Assembly (NCBI GenBank): GCA_963843645.1
Contig: CAWJLE010000003.1
Coordinates: forward strand, 1,674,001 to 1,738,000
Source of the DNA: CAWJLE01 sp963843645
Lineage (GTDB): Bacteria > Chloroflexota > Anaerolineae > DAOTYC01
Reading direction: 5' to 3'
Length of the DNA: 64,000 nt
In this document: one piece after another, positions 41,889 through 51,577 of the stretch
Numbering within the stretch: position 1 is the stretch's first letter
Layout: every line of letters begins with the position of its first letter
Notes under the pieces: generated by a model
Told to the model about the DNA's origin: nothing
Seen by the model: the letters and a program-made list of their open reading frames with translations, nothing else
Database searches by the model: none
Translations under genes and position numbers: made by a program

Positions 41889-41966
41889 GACAGTTGAAAG
41901 ATGTTAGTCAGTTGTCGATCTCTTTAAGTCGACAGTTGACTTTTGAAAATAGTATGTCGGCAGTTG
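41889..41966 (+). promoter_or_regulatory. Candidate operator: four direct CAGTTG copies
   Basis: GACAGTTG (41889), GTCAGTTG (41907), GACAGTTG (41931) and GGCAGTTG (41959) lie in the same orientation between the promoter and the GntR gene; GTCGA...TCGAC (41914-41933) forms an overlapping inverted repeat. Binding here would block the transcript, as expected for an autoregulated GntR protein. The spacings (18, 24, 28) are irregular. Confidence 0.45.
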
Positions 41967-42009
41967 CAAAGCACCATGGCGTGCAGGTTTTTCCCGGCAA
42001 GCGCCGCAT

Positions 42010-42774
42010 ATGGTCACCCAGACCGCGGCGCGCCCTGGGCCGTGGAGGTTATTCGTAGATATGGTCGAAGACTCAGTCACTGATAGGCGATTCGAAGTGC
42101 AGTTGGAGCATCGCACCCTAGGCATTCAGATTGCGGACAGCCTTCGGCTCGCCATTCGCAATGGGCAGTTCGAAGTAGGTGAAGAAGTATCAGAGAGTCG
42201 GTTGGCCGAGCAGTTGAACGTGAGTCGCGCTACTGTTCGCGAGGCACTGCGTGTGCTTACAGCAGAAGGATTGCTCGACAAAGAGCCCCGCAAGACATGG
42301 CGTATCCGGCGCGTTGCGCCGCACACTGTCTGGGAAGTTGCTACCGCTCGGGCTGGGCTCGAAGGTGCTGCGGCGTACATGGTTGTGCAGGCCCACTGCG
42401 ATGAAGCAAAGACGCTACTCGGTGAAATTGTCGACCAAATGCAGAGCGCAGCCGACTCTAAGGAGTACGACGCGTTTGGCTCGCTGGATCTGCATTTTCA
42501 TAGAAGCATTCTGGAGTTGTCTGGCAACAGGGTGCTCCTAGAGCTTTGGTTGACGGTTTATGCCATTTCGGACCTCGTTGAGGGTTGTCCCGAAGCATCT
42601 AACCTCTCGATGCAGGAGATTGTCCTGACGCATCGAAAGATCCTGAATGCAATGCTCTCTGGCAATCCTGAGCTAGCTGAGAGTGTGACCAAGAATCAGA
42701 TCATCGAGTCCTACGGGCACTTGGATTTCAAGGGCTATCCCGAACCATGGTCGCGAGATGAACTCGGAGTGTAG
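42010..42774 (+). CDS. GntR-family (FadR/FCD subfamily) regulator
   Basis: The 254-residue protein has an N-terminal winged HTH (LAIRNGQFEVGEEVSESRLAEQLNVSRATVREALRVLTAEGLL) and a C-terminal all-helical FCD ligand domain with its metal-binding residues (ARAGLEGAAAY, FGSLDLHFHRSILELSGN, THRKILNAMLSGN). FCD regulators respond to sugar acids and other carboxylates. It stands first in the catabolic cluster and probably controls it. An internal ATG at 42061 would still keep the whole HTH. Confidence 0.88.
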   Translation: MVTQTAARPGPWRLFVDMVEDSVTDRRFEVQLEHRTLGIQIADSLRLAIRNGQFEVGEEVSESRLAEQLNVSRATVREALRVLTAEGLLDKEPRKTWRIRRVAPHTVWEVATARAGLEGAAAYMVVQAHCDEAKTLLGEIVDQMQSAADSKEYDAFGSLDLHFHRSILELSGNRVLLELWLTVYAISDLVEGCPEASNLSMQEIVLTHRKILNAMLSGNPELAESVTKNQIIESYGHLDFKGYPEPWSRDELGV

Positions 42775-42935
42775 TCGCTCCAAATGTGTGAGTCTCGGGT
42801 TGTGACTAATATCGTGCGCGGAGCGCCTACTGGCTAAGCCTACAAAACATAGGCCGATTCGAGTACCACTTAGAGCGGTTTCTGTTCAGGGCGTCCAAGT
42901 CTCACCGGTTCATATCAATGTTGAGGAGGATTGAC

Positions 42936-44168
42936 ATGTCTGCAGATTTTAGAACCATCTCCGCGCAGCAAATCTACGAGCACGTCGACAAAATCACGAG
43001 TTTTGGACCAAGAGAAGACGGGACCGTGGCAGACCTCAAGGCCGTTGACTATATCGCTGACGGCCTACGAGCTCTAGGATTGGACGTGAAGCTCCAAGAC
43101 GTACCCTGCTGGGTAATCGAACCCATTACGACTTCACTCTCAATATCTAAACCACAGCAACTTGATGTCAAATGCCACCACGCCAATCTCTCAGGCCTCA
43201 CCGGCCCGGCAGGCGTGAATGGCGAACTCGTTTTGATCGAGAAGGGCTTCGAGGAAGACTTTAAGGGGCGAGATCTAACAGGAAAGATCGCAGTGGTTTG
43301 GCAAGAGCGTTACTGGGAGTCCGGCGACAGGCCGGTGAAAAAATTGCACCGCGCGGCAGCGGCCGGAGCCCTCGCAATGATTATCGCCCACAAGCGGCGC
43401 GATGACCTCATCACTTGCTGGTCGGCAACCGTCGACAGTGAACCTGCCAATATACCGATGGTGTCCATCTCATACCCGGATTTCGTTCGCATTCGCGGAA
43501 TGATGGATGCGGGGCCAGTCGAAGTCACATTGAAGGTGATGGGTGAATTGCGAAGAGGCACCAGTCCAAACGTCGTTGCCGTGATTCCTGGGACTGAGCT
43601 CCCCGACGAGATGGTCGGGATCGGCGCCTGTCATCACGAGACCGTGCCCATGTGCCCAGGTGCGAACGACGATGCCTCGGGCCAGGCCTTGCTTCTGGAG
43701 CTGGCCAGATTCTTCACAAGTAATCCGCAGAAGCGTTCCATACTCTTGCTCTCTAATGGCGGCGAAGAAGGGGGCCTTTTCGGCACCGTGGCCTTCGTCA
43801 AGGACAACAAGGCATGGTTGGACAAATCCCTGAAGGCGATGGTGATGGTGGACCAAATGGGAGGCGCGTTCCCGGTCATCTTCGGGGGGGCAACCATTTG
43901 GCTCGAAAAACTGCTGAACGAACATGCCACCAGGCTGGGGTACAGGATCATCCATAGCTTCGATCCACTTTTTGTGCCCGGGCCGGACATGATCGGCGAC
44001 AATATGTCTTTTGTTGACGCCGGGTACGACGCCGCCGTAGTTGCCGGCTGGCCTAGTGACTCTTACTATCACACGGCGGCCGACACGCTCGACAAAGTCA
44101 ATGTAAACGGAGTCAAAGCGGTCGCGGACACGGTGGCAAGCGTGGTCATGGAACTCGCTTCGAAATAA
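42936..44168 (+). CDS. M28-family zinc aminopeptidase with PA-like insert
   Basis: ATG 42936 follows GAGGAGG (the ATG at 42918 is less well placed) and gives 410 residues. A PA-like domain (LTGKIAVVWQERY, AAAAGALAMIIAHK) is inserted before the catalytic M28 domain. The metal ligands appear as H-ETVPMCPGANDDASG, the catalytic glutamate pair in NGGEEGGLFG, an aspartate in VMVDQMGG and the final histidine in YYHTAADTLDK. There is no signal peptide, so it acts in the cytoplasm on peptides or amide-linked substrates. Its place in a sugar cluster suggests cleavage of an amino-acyl or amide conjugate, which is inference only. Confidence 0.85.
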   Translation: MSADFRTISAQQIYEHVDKITSFGPREDGTVADLKAVDYIADGLRALGLDVKLQDVPCWVIEPITTSLSISKPQQLDVKCHHANLSGLTGPAGVNGELVLIEKGFEEDFKGRDLTGKIAVVWQERYWESGDRPVKKLHRAAAAGALAMIIAHKRRDDLITCWSATVDSEPANIPMVSISYPDFVRIRGMMDAGPVEVTLKVMGELRRGTSPNVVAVIPGTELPDEMVGIGACHHETVPMCPGANDDASGQALLLELARFFTSNPQKRSILLLSNGGEEGGLFGTVAFVKDNKAWLDKSLKAMVMVDQMGGAFPVIFGGATIWLEKLLNEHATRLGYRIIHSFDPLFVPGPDMIGDNMSFVDAGYDAAVVAGWPSDSYYHTAADTLDKVNVNGVKAVADTVASVVMELASK

Positions 44169-44368
44169 CCAGGGGAACTGGAACAACAGACTGCTCGGGT
44201 GGTCAGAAATGTGCGCGGCGTGGGGCGGATTGGTGTTAGGTGCTCAGGCGCCACGCCGCAGGATTTCTATGTCACCATCACGCGGCGTTGATCCTCTCAC
44301 AGGACCAGGTCGCTCGGTGTCATGCTCGGCCGGCCTCAAGTGTAACTGCTCAGGGCGGGAGGAGAAAA

Positions 44369-44998
44369 ATGCAAATCGCCGTCGTCAACGAAACGAGTAC
44401 CGGTGACAGGAATTGCGCCGTACTTGCGGCGCTGGATGGATTCGGGCATGAAATTGTGAACGTGGGGATGACTCAACGTGGCGTACCTCCGGAGTTGAGC
44501 TACGTTCACACTGCCTTCATATCCGCGTGTCTGCTAAACCTCCATCTGGTGGACTTTGTGGTCGCAGGGTGCGGGACTGGCCAGGGCTTTGCTATGGCCG
44601 TCCATCAATATCCAGGCGTCTTCTGTGGCGTAATCACCAGCCCTCTTGATGCCTGGCTGTTCACGCAGATCAACGCCGGCAATTGCGTTTCACTTGCCCT
44701 AAATCAAGGCTACGGACTAGGCGGAGAGGTGAACCTGAAGTTAATTTCGCAGCAACTCTTTGGCACGGCACCTGGGGGTGGATATCCTGACCATAGAAAA
44801 GACGCCCAAAGGATCGCGAGATTGGCCCTTGAGGAGCTTTCCGGGGTGTCGCATCTGCCATTTGCTCGGATTGTTGAACTGCTGCCAGCACGGGTCTTCG
44901 AACCGGCATTGGAGTTTCCCGGCATCAAGGATTTGCTGGACATCGGACAGATCGAGGATCTCGACGTGCGGATGGCGTTTCAGAAGAGACTGCCCTAG
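44369..44998 (+). CDS. RpiB/LacAB-family sugar-phosphate isomerase
   Basis: From ATG 44369 (GGGAGGAGAA upstream) the 209-residue protein follows the RpiB/LacAB fold: MQIAVVNETSTGDRN, FVVAGCGTGQGFAMAVHQYPGV and AWLFTQINAGNCVSLALNQGYG, in which the GCGTGQG loop is the phosphate/catalytic loop. It is longer than typical RpiB (about 150), with an extra C-terminal helical region. It would isomerise an aldose/ketose phosphate from the imported sugar. The frame is open upstream to 44240 but without homology. Confidence 0.8.
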   Translation: MQIAVVNETSTGDRNCAVLAALDGFGHEIVNVGMTQRGVPPELSYVHTAFISACLLNLHLVDFVVAGCGTGQGFAMAVHQYPGVFCGVITSPLDAWLFTQINAGNCVSLALNQGYGLGGEVNLKLISQQLFGTAPGGGYPDHRKDAQRIARLALEELSGVSHLPFARIVELLPARVFEPALEFPGIKDLLDIGQIEDLDVRMAFQKRLP

Positions 44999-45183
44999 AA
45001 TCTATGGGCACGGTGGAGAACTCAACGCGCGACCAGCGCGTCGTCGTGACGCGGCCGGGCAAGTACCGAAATCGCGATCGCTTGCGCTACGGTCTTCGCC
45101 AGCCGCAGCACCGCCCCGAGCCTTTCGGTCATGTTTGTTATGTCCATCAAGTGCAGAAGTGCAGGATCTGCAATGAAATCATA

Positions 45184-45212
45184 TTGACATTCTTTCATTC
45201 TTGATGTAGAAT
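45184..45212 (+). promoter_or_regulatory. Promoter upstream of the Gfo/Idh/MocA gene
   Basis: TTGACA (45184-45189), 17 bp, TAGAAT (45207-45212). The rest of the 363-bp spacer from 44999 holds no evident gene. Confidence 0.7.
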
Positions 45213-45362
45213 GTAAATATCCTTAATATTTCGGTCTTTCCTATGTTCAGCATACCTTATGACAACGATGGTCTGGCTTGTCCCCCCAGATGTTGGTTCT
45301 GCCTTTGGGGGGATGGGCGGTGTCTTTGGCGAGCACACCAATCGGCGGTCAGGAGGTGACTC

Positions 45363-46532
45363 ATGCAGACGCCAAGGCTGACCGGCGTTCCCCAAATTGG
45401 CGTGGGCATCCTGGGCCACGCCTTCATGGGCAAAGCCCACTCAAACGGCTACAAACAGATGTCATACATTTTCTATCCGCCGCCGGCAATTCCACGCCTG
45501 GTCAGCATGTGCGGACGAAACGCGACCGCCGTGCGAGACGCCGCCACGCGCTTCGGATGGGAGGAATATGTAACCGACTGGCACGACCTCGTCGGGGACG
45601 AACGAATTCAGGTTTTCGATAATAGCGCGGCCAACTACCTGCACGACGAGCCATCCATCGCCGCAGCGCAGTCCGGAAAACACGTGCTGTGTGAGAAACC
45701 GATGGCCATCAGCGCCGCGCGCGCCAAGGCCATGCGTGATGCCGTTCGTCAGGCCGGGGTCAAGCACATGGTCAACTTCAACTATCGCATGGTGCCGGCC
45801 GTCCGGCTGGCGCGCCTCCTCATCGAGAATGGCGACCTTGGCGAGATCTACCATTTCCGCGGTCGCTACATCCAGGAAGCCATGTTGGATCCAAAACTCC
45901 CGTGGACCTGGCGCTCCGTACCCGAACTGACCGGCTACGGCGTCCTCTCCGACCTCGGCTCTCATATCATCGACCTGATGCGTTTCCTCGCGGGCGAGCC
46001 GAAGCGACTCAGCGCCATGATGACCACCTTCATCAAAGCGCGTCCCGTGCCAGATGGGTCGGGCAAAACGGCGGCGCATCTCACGGACGACGCCTTCCAG
46101 GTCATCGCCGAACTGGAGAGCGGCGCGTCGGCAAATATCGAAGGCTCCAAGTTCTGTCACGGCCGCAAAAACATGAACACCTTCGAAGTCAACGGAACGA
46201 AAGGCAGCCTGTGGTTCAATCTCGAGCAGATGAATGAGCTATGGTTCTACCAGGCCAACACCAGCCCGCGTGAGGCGAACGGCTTCCGCGACATTCTGGT
46301 CACAGATCAGTACCATCCGTTCATTGAGAACTGGTGGCCGGAAGGGCACATCATTGGCTGGGAGAATACGTTCGTCCACAGCGTCTATTTGTTCATGAAA
46401 GCGGTCGCCCACGATGAGCCACTCGATCCCTTCGTCGCCAACTTCGAGGACGGCTATCGTAATGCAGTGATCTCCGACGCCATCGCCGAGGCCGCCCGCA
46501 CCAGCACCTGGGTATCCATGAAGTACGAGTAG
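45363..46532 (+). CDS. Gfo/Idh/MocA-family oxidoreductase
   Basis: The 389-residue NAD(P)-dependent dehydrogenase has a Rossmann N-terminus (IGVGILGHAFMGKAHSNGY), the family's signature lysine in GKHVLCEKPMAI and the C-terminal substrate-binding domain (YGVLSDLGSHIIDLMRFL, with the usual GSH-ID pair). Substrates are sugars, inositols or their acids. ATG 45363 follows AGGAGGTGACTC. Located between the isomerase and the ABC importer, it probably oxidises the imported sugar. The frame is intact. Confidence 0.9.
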   Translation: MQTPRLTGVPQIGVGILGHAFMGKAHSNGYKQMSYIFYPPPAIPRLVSMCGRNATAVRDAATRFGWEEYVTDWHDLVGDERIQVFDNSAANYLHDEPSIAAAQSGKHVLCEKPMAISAARAKAMRDAVRQAGVKHMVNFNYRMVPAVRLARLLIENGDLGEIYHFRGRYIQEAMLDPKLPWTWRSVPELTGYGVLSDLGSHIIDLMRFLAGEPKRLSAMMTTFIKARPVPDGSGKTAAHLTDDAFQVIAELESGASANIEGSKFCHGRKNMNTFEVNGTKGSLWFNLEQMNELWFYQANTSPREANGFRDILVTDQYHPFIENWWPEGHIIGWENTFVHSVYLFMKAVAHDEPLDPFVANFEDGYRNAVISDAIAEAARTSTWVSMKYE

Positions 46533-46644
46533 CGAGCATCAATCACAGACGGCGGTTCCGAGGCTATATGCGAGCCGTCGATATCCTGGTCCCTGAGTTC
46601 GTGTTGCGGCGCAAACAGAAAAGTTCGACTGGTTAACGACTAAT

Positions 46645-47226
46645 ATGAACAACCAAAAGACCCTTGGAAGTCAGTTGCGGGAGGCACGGACCGCCGCAAA
46701 TCTGACGGTCTCGGAAGTCGCCGCGAAGGCCAGGTTGACTCCGAGTCACATCAGCCAAATAGAGCGCGATGTGGCCAAACCGTCCATCGGCGCGCTCAAT
46801 CGCGTCTGCGAAGTTCTTGGCATACGGATGGGAGTTCTGTTCTTGCACGAAGAAACACTTGTGTCGGACGAGTCGTCGGACGAATTAGACGTTGCTGTGG
46901 TCAGGCATGATCGACGAGCGAAGCTAACTCCTCCGGGATCTACGATTCACCATGAGCTCTTATGCCCCGACCTTCAGCATGCTCTGGAAGTCTTTGAGAC
47001 CTATGCTCCCCCGGGTGCTGATCTGGGTGACACCTCCGTCACTCACCCGGGAGAGGAGTGCAGCATTGTTATTAAGGGAACTATGGAGTTCATCGTTGGA
47101 GATCGCTCTTTCGTCCTTACTGCAGGAGACTCCATTTATTTCAAAGCAAGCTTGCCACATTACTGGAGGAACATCGGTCAAGACGAGTTGCAGATCATTT
47201 GGGCAGCGGCGCCTCCGCACTACTAG
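46645..47226 (+). CDS. XRE-family regulator with C-terminal cupin
   Basis: The 193-residue protein has an XRE helix-turn-helix (LGSQLREARTAANLTVSEVAAKARLTPSHISQIERDVAKPS) and a cupin domain (HPGEECSIVIKGTMEFIVGDRSFVLTAGDSIYF, SLPHYWRN) with metal-binding glutamate and histidines. Proteins of this PuuR-like layout sense small metabolites through the cupin and repress neighbouring transport or catabolic genes. It precedes the ABC importer and is a second regulator in the cluster besides the GntR protein. Confidence 0.88.
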   Translation: MNNQKTLGSQLREARTAANLTVSEVAAKARLTPSHISQIERDVAKPSIGALNRVCEVLGIRMGVLFLHEETLVSDESSDELDVAVVRHDRRAKLTPPGSTIHHELLCPDLQHALEVFETYAPPGADLGDTSVTHPGEECSIVIKGTMEFIVGDRSFVLTAGDSIYFKASLPHYWRNIGQDELQIIWAAAPPHY

Positions 47227-47459
47227 AGAGGCACTGCTGAAAAGAGGGGAACCGCACAACTCGTAGACACTGCGAGAGTAGGTGGACTCCATTGCTGGAC
47301 ATTGGATCGTCTTCTCGCTTCCGTACCGGACGCTGTCGCAGGCACTGAGAAGGGAGGTAACAGCCAGGGCAGAAGTATACAGCGTGTCGTCGTGAGACCA
47401 ATCGGCCGAGTCGTTACAGGCTACATTTGCAATCGGATCGTACGAGAAAGGGGTCAAAG

Positions 47460-48590
47460 ATGGCAGCACATCGTTTCCTCTGGAAAGCGTGTTCCATTGC
47501 AGTCGTTATTGTTATGCTGTCGGCCGCACTGGCGCCGATCGCGTCGGCTCAGGCGCCCACCACTGAAGCCGCGAAACCCGCCAAGGCTGGACCGTTCAAG
47601 TTTGGCGTTGCCATGCGGACGCAGCTGCAACCTCGCTGGATATTCGACGTCAAGTCCATGCAGCAAGAGGCAGACAAGTTAGGAGATACACTTCTGGTGC
47701 AGTGGGCTGACGAGGACCAGGCCAAGCAGCAGAGCCAGGTAGAGAACCTCGTTTCGCAAGGGATCGACGTTCTGATCCTTGCCCCGGTGAGCGACGTTGC
47801 ATCTCCGACGATGATTCAAATGGTCAAGAAAGCTGGCATCCCGGTAGTCGCGTATGATGCACCTATCCCGAACGCTGACATAGACTTCGCCCTTACGCGA
47901 GACGTGTACGAGTCGGGGCTCTGGCACGTTAACGGCTGCTTGAAACAGTTCCCGCCGGATGTGAACAATCCGCCGAACATCGTTCTGGTGAAGGGCGACC
48001 AGGATTACGTCCATGCTCAGATCTGGAACCAGTCCTATCATGACGTGCTCGACCCCTTGCAGGCAGAGGGGAAAGTCAAGATCGTTAATGAGGCGTTCAA
48101 CAAGCAGTGGCTACCCGAAAATGCTCAGAAGCAGGCGGAAAACGCGCTGACCATGAACAACGACAACGTCCAGTGCTTCGTAGTCTCAAACGACGGCATG
48201 GCTGTAGGTGTGTCCCAGGCGGTCAAGGCCCGCAATCTACAGGGGAAAGTCTATATCAGTGGGCTCAACGCCGACATTGCCAACCTGCAGCTGATTCTTG
48301 ACGGCGTCGAGACGATGACGATTTGGACGAAGATCGACCAGATGGGGCAGCAGGCCGTCGACGGTGCCCACGCGCTCGCATCCGGCCAGCCGGTCAAGTA
48401 TGACGCGATGGTCAACAACGGGCTAAAGGACGTGCCGATCAAGATGATCGACATGTTCGAGATCAACAAAGACAATGTGTGCGAGTGGATCACTCAGGTG
48501 GCTCCTGAGGGCTGGGCCACGGCCGAAAAGGTCTTCGAACAGCGGCCGATACCAGACTCCTGCAGGGCGCCGCGCAAAGAACAACCTTAG
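47460..48590 (+). CDS. Sugar ABC transporter substrate-binding protein (XylF/RbsB type)
   Basis: ATG 47460 is chosen because a signal peptide follows at once (LWKACSIAVVIVMLSAALAPIASAQA); an upstream codon at 47427 would precede it. The mature 350 residues are a periplasmic-binding-protein 1 / Peripla_BP_4 domain: FKFGVAMRTQLQPRW, DQAKQQSQVENLVSQGIDVLILAPV, GIPVVAYDAPIPNADIDF, FVVSNDGMAVGVSQAVKA. It is close in layout to XylF. It would deliver a monosaccharide to the ATPase and permease encoded just downstream. Confidence 0.9.
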   Translation: MAAHRFLWKACSIAVVIVMLSAALAPIASAQAPTTEAAKPAKAGPFKFGVAMRTQLQPRWIFDVKSMQQEADKLGDTLLVQWADEDQAKQQSQVENLVSQGIDVLILAPVSDVASPTMIQMVKKAGIPVVAYDAPIPNADIDFALTRDVYESGLWHVNGCLKQFPPDVNNPPNIVLVKGDQDYVHAQIWNQSYHDVLDPLQAEGKVKIVNEAFNKQWLPENAQKQAENALTMNNDNVQCFVVSNDGMAVGVSQAVKARNLQGKVYISGLNADIANLQLILDGVETMTIWTKIDQMGQQAVDGAHALASGQPVKYDAMVNNGLKDVPIKMIDMFEINKDNVCEWITQVAPEGWATAEKVFEQRPIPDSCRAPRKEQP

Positions 48591-48698
48591 TAGTAAACGC
48601 GCGCGAAGGGGTGAGGGACGAGCTTGGACAAGCAGGTCCCTCACCTCCCCATGCCTTCGATGGGCGGAATCCATTCGAGACGCGAGGTAGGGAACGAT

Positions 48699-50240
48699 AT
48701 GAGTGGCACCCCAATAGTCGAGATGAAAGGCATCACAAAAACGTTTCCAGGCGTTACGGCATTGAGCAACGTCAGCCTTAAGGTCGACCATACCGAGATA
48801 CACGCTCTGGTTGGGGAAAATGGCGCAGGCAAATCGACCATCATGAAGGTTTTGGCTGGCATTTACCCTTTCGGGACTTACGATGGTCATATCCTGATTG
48901 ATGGCCAAGAATGCCGATTCCACAGCATTGAGGAAGCAGAAAGAGCGGGCATCGTTCTCATCCCCCAGGAACTTTTGGTCCTGCCGCATCTCACTGTTGC
49001 CGAGAACATGTTCTTGAACAACCTTCCCAGAGACGGCATCGCCTTAAGCTGGTATAGCCTCCACAAAGAGACGCGGCGGATGCTTGACGAGATGCACGTC
49101 CGAGTTAGCCCCCTTACCGAAATGCGTTTCCTAACCGCGGGACAGCAACAGCTGGTTCTCGTTGCCAAGGCTCTGTTGAAGAAACTCCGAGTGCTTATTT
49201 TGGATGAATCGGCCGCCTCTCTACCCATGGCGGATGTTGAGCTCCTCTTTCTCAATATGAAGAAGTTGAAGCAGCGAGGCATCACGTGTATTTACATCAC
49301 GCACAAGATTGCCGAAGTCATGGAGGTCGCCGACACCGTCACCATTCTGAGGGATGGGCACCTAGTTGAGAGCAAACCGGTGTCGCAGTTGACGGAGCCC
49401 ACGATTATTAGCCGCATGGTCGGGCGAGAAATCAGCGAGATGTATCCCCGTGAGATTCGGGAGCCGGGGCGTCCAGCGTTAGAAGTGCGGGATTTCACGC
49501 TGCAACATCCTCAAGATGAGACCCGATCAGTCGTCAAGAATGTCAACTTCACCGTACATGAAGGCGAGATTGTCGGAGTTTATGGGCTGATCGGAGCTGG
49601 GCGAACCGAGATGGTCAAGGGGATATTCGGTGCATATCCCGGCGAGCGACGCTCTGGTGAAGTCCTCGTGTTCGGTGAGCCGATTCATGTTCGAGAGCCG
49701 CGGGACGCGATGGCCTATGGAATGGGCCTTGTCCCGGAAGAGCGCAAGCAGGAAGGCTTGATTACAGGGAAGAGTGTGGCGAGTAACATCTCGATTGCCA
49801 GCTTGGGCGCCGTGAGCAGGCGTGGGGTCGTGAGCACACCACGCGAATATGTGATTGCAAAGGAACAAGCAGATGCTTTGCAGATCAAAACGCCGACTCT
49901 GTACACGTCGATTAATAACCTGAGTGGTGGAAATCAGCAAAAGGTCGTCGTTGCACGTTGGTTGGCAGCACAGTGCAAAATACTGCTGTTGGATGAGCCC
50001 ACCAAGGGCATCGATGTGGGAGCTAAGGTCGAAATATTCCATTTGCTTAACCGTCTTGCCCGGCAGGGCGTTGCAATCCTTTTCATTTCTTCCACCTTGC
50101 CGGAGGTCCTCGGCATTGCTGATAGAATCCTCGTCATGAGAGAGGGAGAACTGGTGGCCAATCTCGACTGGCGCGAAGCGACCGAACAGATCGTGATCGG
50201 TTGGGCGTTAGGGCGTAAGGAGAATGGTGAAAGCCTATGA
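48699..50240 (+). CDS. Sugar ABC transporter ATP-binding protein (XylG/RbsA type)
   Basis: From ATG 48699 (GAGGTAGGGA upstream) the 513-residue protein holds two ABC domains. The first has a good Walker A (GENGAGKST), signature TAGQQQ and Walker B VLILDESAAS. The second has a degenerate Walker A (GLIGAGRTEM), signature LSGGNQQK and Walker B ILLLDEPTKGID. This asymmetry is normal for sugar ABC ATPases. It overlaps the permease gene by 4 bp (50237-50240). It powers the importer from the cytoplasmic face. Confidence 0.93.
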   Translation: MSGTPIVEMKGITKTFPGVTALSNVSLKVDHTEIHALVGENGAGKSTIMKVLAGIYPFGTYDGHILIDGQECRFHSIEEAERAGIVLIPQELLVLPHLTVAENMFLNNLPRDGIALSWYSLHKETRRMLDEMHVRVSPLTEMRFLTAGQQQLVLVAKALLKKLRVLILDESAASLPMADVELLFLNMKKLKQRGITCIYITHKIAEVMEVADTVTILRDGHLVESKPVSQLTEPTIISRMVGREISEMYPREIREPGRPALEVRDFTLQHPQDETRSVVKNVNFTVHEGEIVGVYGLIGAGRTEMVKGIFGAYPGERRSGEVLVFGEPIHVREPRDAMAYGMGLVPEERKQEGLITGKSVASNISIASLGAVSRRGVVSTPREYVIAKEQADALQIKTPTLYTSINNLSGGNQQKVVVARWLAAQCKILLLDEPTKGIDVGAKVEIFHLLNRLARQGVAILFISSTLPEVLGIADRILVMREGELVANLDWREATEQIVIGWALGRKENGESL

Positions 50241-51430
50241 AGACTGCAGCGGCTCACGAGAAGGGCAATACCAAGCACTTGGTCGGTTCTGGCAGCATGC
50301 TGCGCGTCATCTCGAAGCATCTTGACCTCAGACGGCAGGGTGTGCTAATCGTGATCGCTGTCGTTGCGGTCATATTTGACTTCACTACCCACGGAATATT
50401 CCTGGGACCGCGCAACATTGCTACCCTGTTAAGACAGGCCTCGGTTGTCGGTACCGCAGCTTGTGGCATGACACTGATTATCGTCCTGGGTGAAATTGAC
50501 CTGTCGGTGGGCAGTGTGGTTTACTTCGTCGGCATTCTGGCTGCAGTCACCAACATCTGGTGGAAATGGAGTCTGATCCCCACTTTGCTGATCACTGCTG
50601 TTGCCGCCGTCGCGATAGGTGTCTGGCAAGGTACTTGGGTCTCTCGTTTGGGGGTGCCAGCCTTTGTTGTAACTCTGGCCGGGCTGATGGGATTCCGAGG
50701 GGTGGGATTGATCATCAGTGATGCGGTCACCATCTATCCAGTAGAAGAATCGTATCAGGCCATCAGTCAGGCTGGGATAATGCCTCCCGTGTCCTTCATT
50801 TTACTCGGGGTTTTGTTCCTGGCTTTCGTGGCCTCCGCAATCCGGGGTTATCAGATGGCCCGGCGCTTTGGCATAGAGACAAGCTTGCCCTGGACCATTA
50901 CCCAGATTGCCTTGGTGGGCCTTGTCGCCGTCGTTTTCGGGTACGTGACTGCCGTCTTTGAGGGCATCCCTGCCGCCGTCGTCGTAGTATTCGCGGTGGC
51001 CCTCGGCATGCACTTCCTAATGCGAAATACTGTGCTTGGTCGCAACTTCTACGCCATTGGAAGCAACAAAGACGCTGCGGCGCTGTCTGGTATTAACGTT
51101 CGACGGCACATCATATACGCGTTCACAATTATGGGCTTTATCTACTTTGTGAGCGGAACCCTCTTGACTGCTCGCATGAGCGGCTCAGTGACTGGAATGG
51201 GCTCGGGCATGGAACTCGAGGCCATCGCGGCCACTGTCATCGGCGGCACGAGCTTAATGGGTGGAGTCGGGAGTGTGACGGGAGCAGTTGCAGGTGCGAT
51301 CCTGCTGGCCTCCGTGGACAATGGGATGAGCTTGATGAACATTTCAAGTTTCTATCAGCTCGTCGCCAAGGCTGCACTCCTTTTGCTCGCCGTGGCGTTT
51401 GATGTGGCGACGAGACGTGAGATGAGCTGA
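50237..51430 (+). CDS. Sugar ABC transporter permease (XylH type)
   Basis: The 397-residue protein is a BPD_transp_2 permease with about ten membrane segments (GVLIVIAVVAVIFDFTTHGI, CGMTLIIVLGEIDLSVGSVVYFVGIL, NTVLGRNFYAIGSNKDAAALSGINV, AIAATVIGGTSLMGGVGSVTGAVAGAILL). The GEIDLSVGS and GGTSLMGG-GS motifs and the EAA-like loop are typical of xylose/ribose permeases. It is longer than RbsC and close to XylH. It is translationally coupled to the ATPase gene. Confidence 0.93.
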   Translation: MKTAAAHEKGNTKHLVGSGSMLRVISKHLDLRRQGVLIVIAVVAVIFDFTTHGIFLGPRNIATLLRQASVVGTAACGMTLIIVLGEIDLSVGSVVYFVGILAAVTNIWWKWSLIPTLLITAVAAVAIGVWQGTWVSRLGVPAFVVTLAGLMGFRGVGLIISDAVTIYPVEESYQAISQAGIMPPVSFILLGVLFLAFVASAIRGYQMARRFGIETSLPWTITQIALVGLVAVVFGYVTAVFEGIPAAVVVVFAVALGMHFLMRNTVLGRNFYAIGSNKDAAALSGINVRRHIIYAFTIMGFIYFVSGTLLTARMSGSVTGMGSGMELEAIAATVIGGTSLMGGVGSVTGAVAGAILLASVDNGMSLMNISSFYQLVAKAALLLLAVAFDVATRREMS

Positions 51431-51577
51431 CTGGCCAACTCTGTGCCCGATCCAGAGGGTTATGGCCCCTACGTGGTTTGCAGGCAGCTCGGTCTCTCTT
51501 CATCTTCAAGAATGTCCCGCCCGGCTTACGCGGGCCGTAATTCGCAGTCCAGTTTGATCTCGAACAGGAGGTCTGTT

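Noticed and set aside
45004..45204. 66-codon plus-strand frame after the isomerase gene
   Set aside because: No ribosome site and no homology; it runs into the promoter of the oxidoreductase gene.
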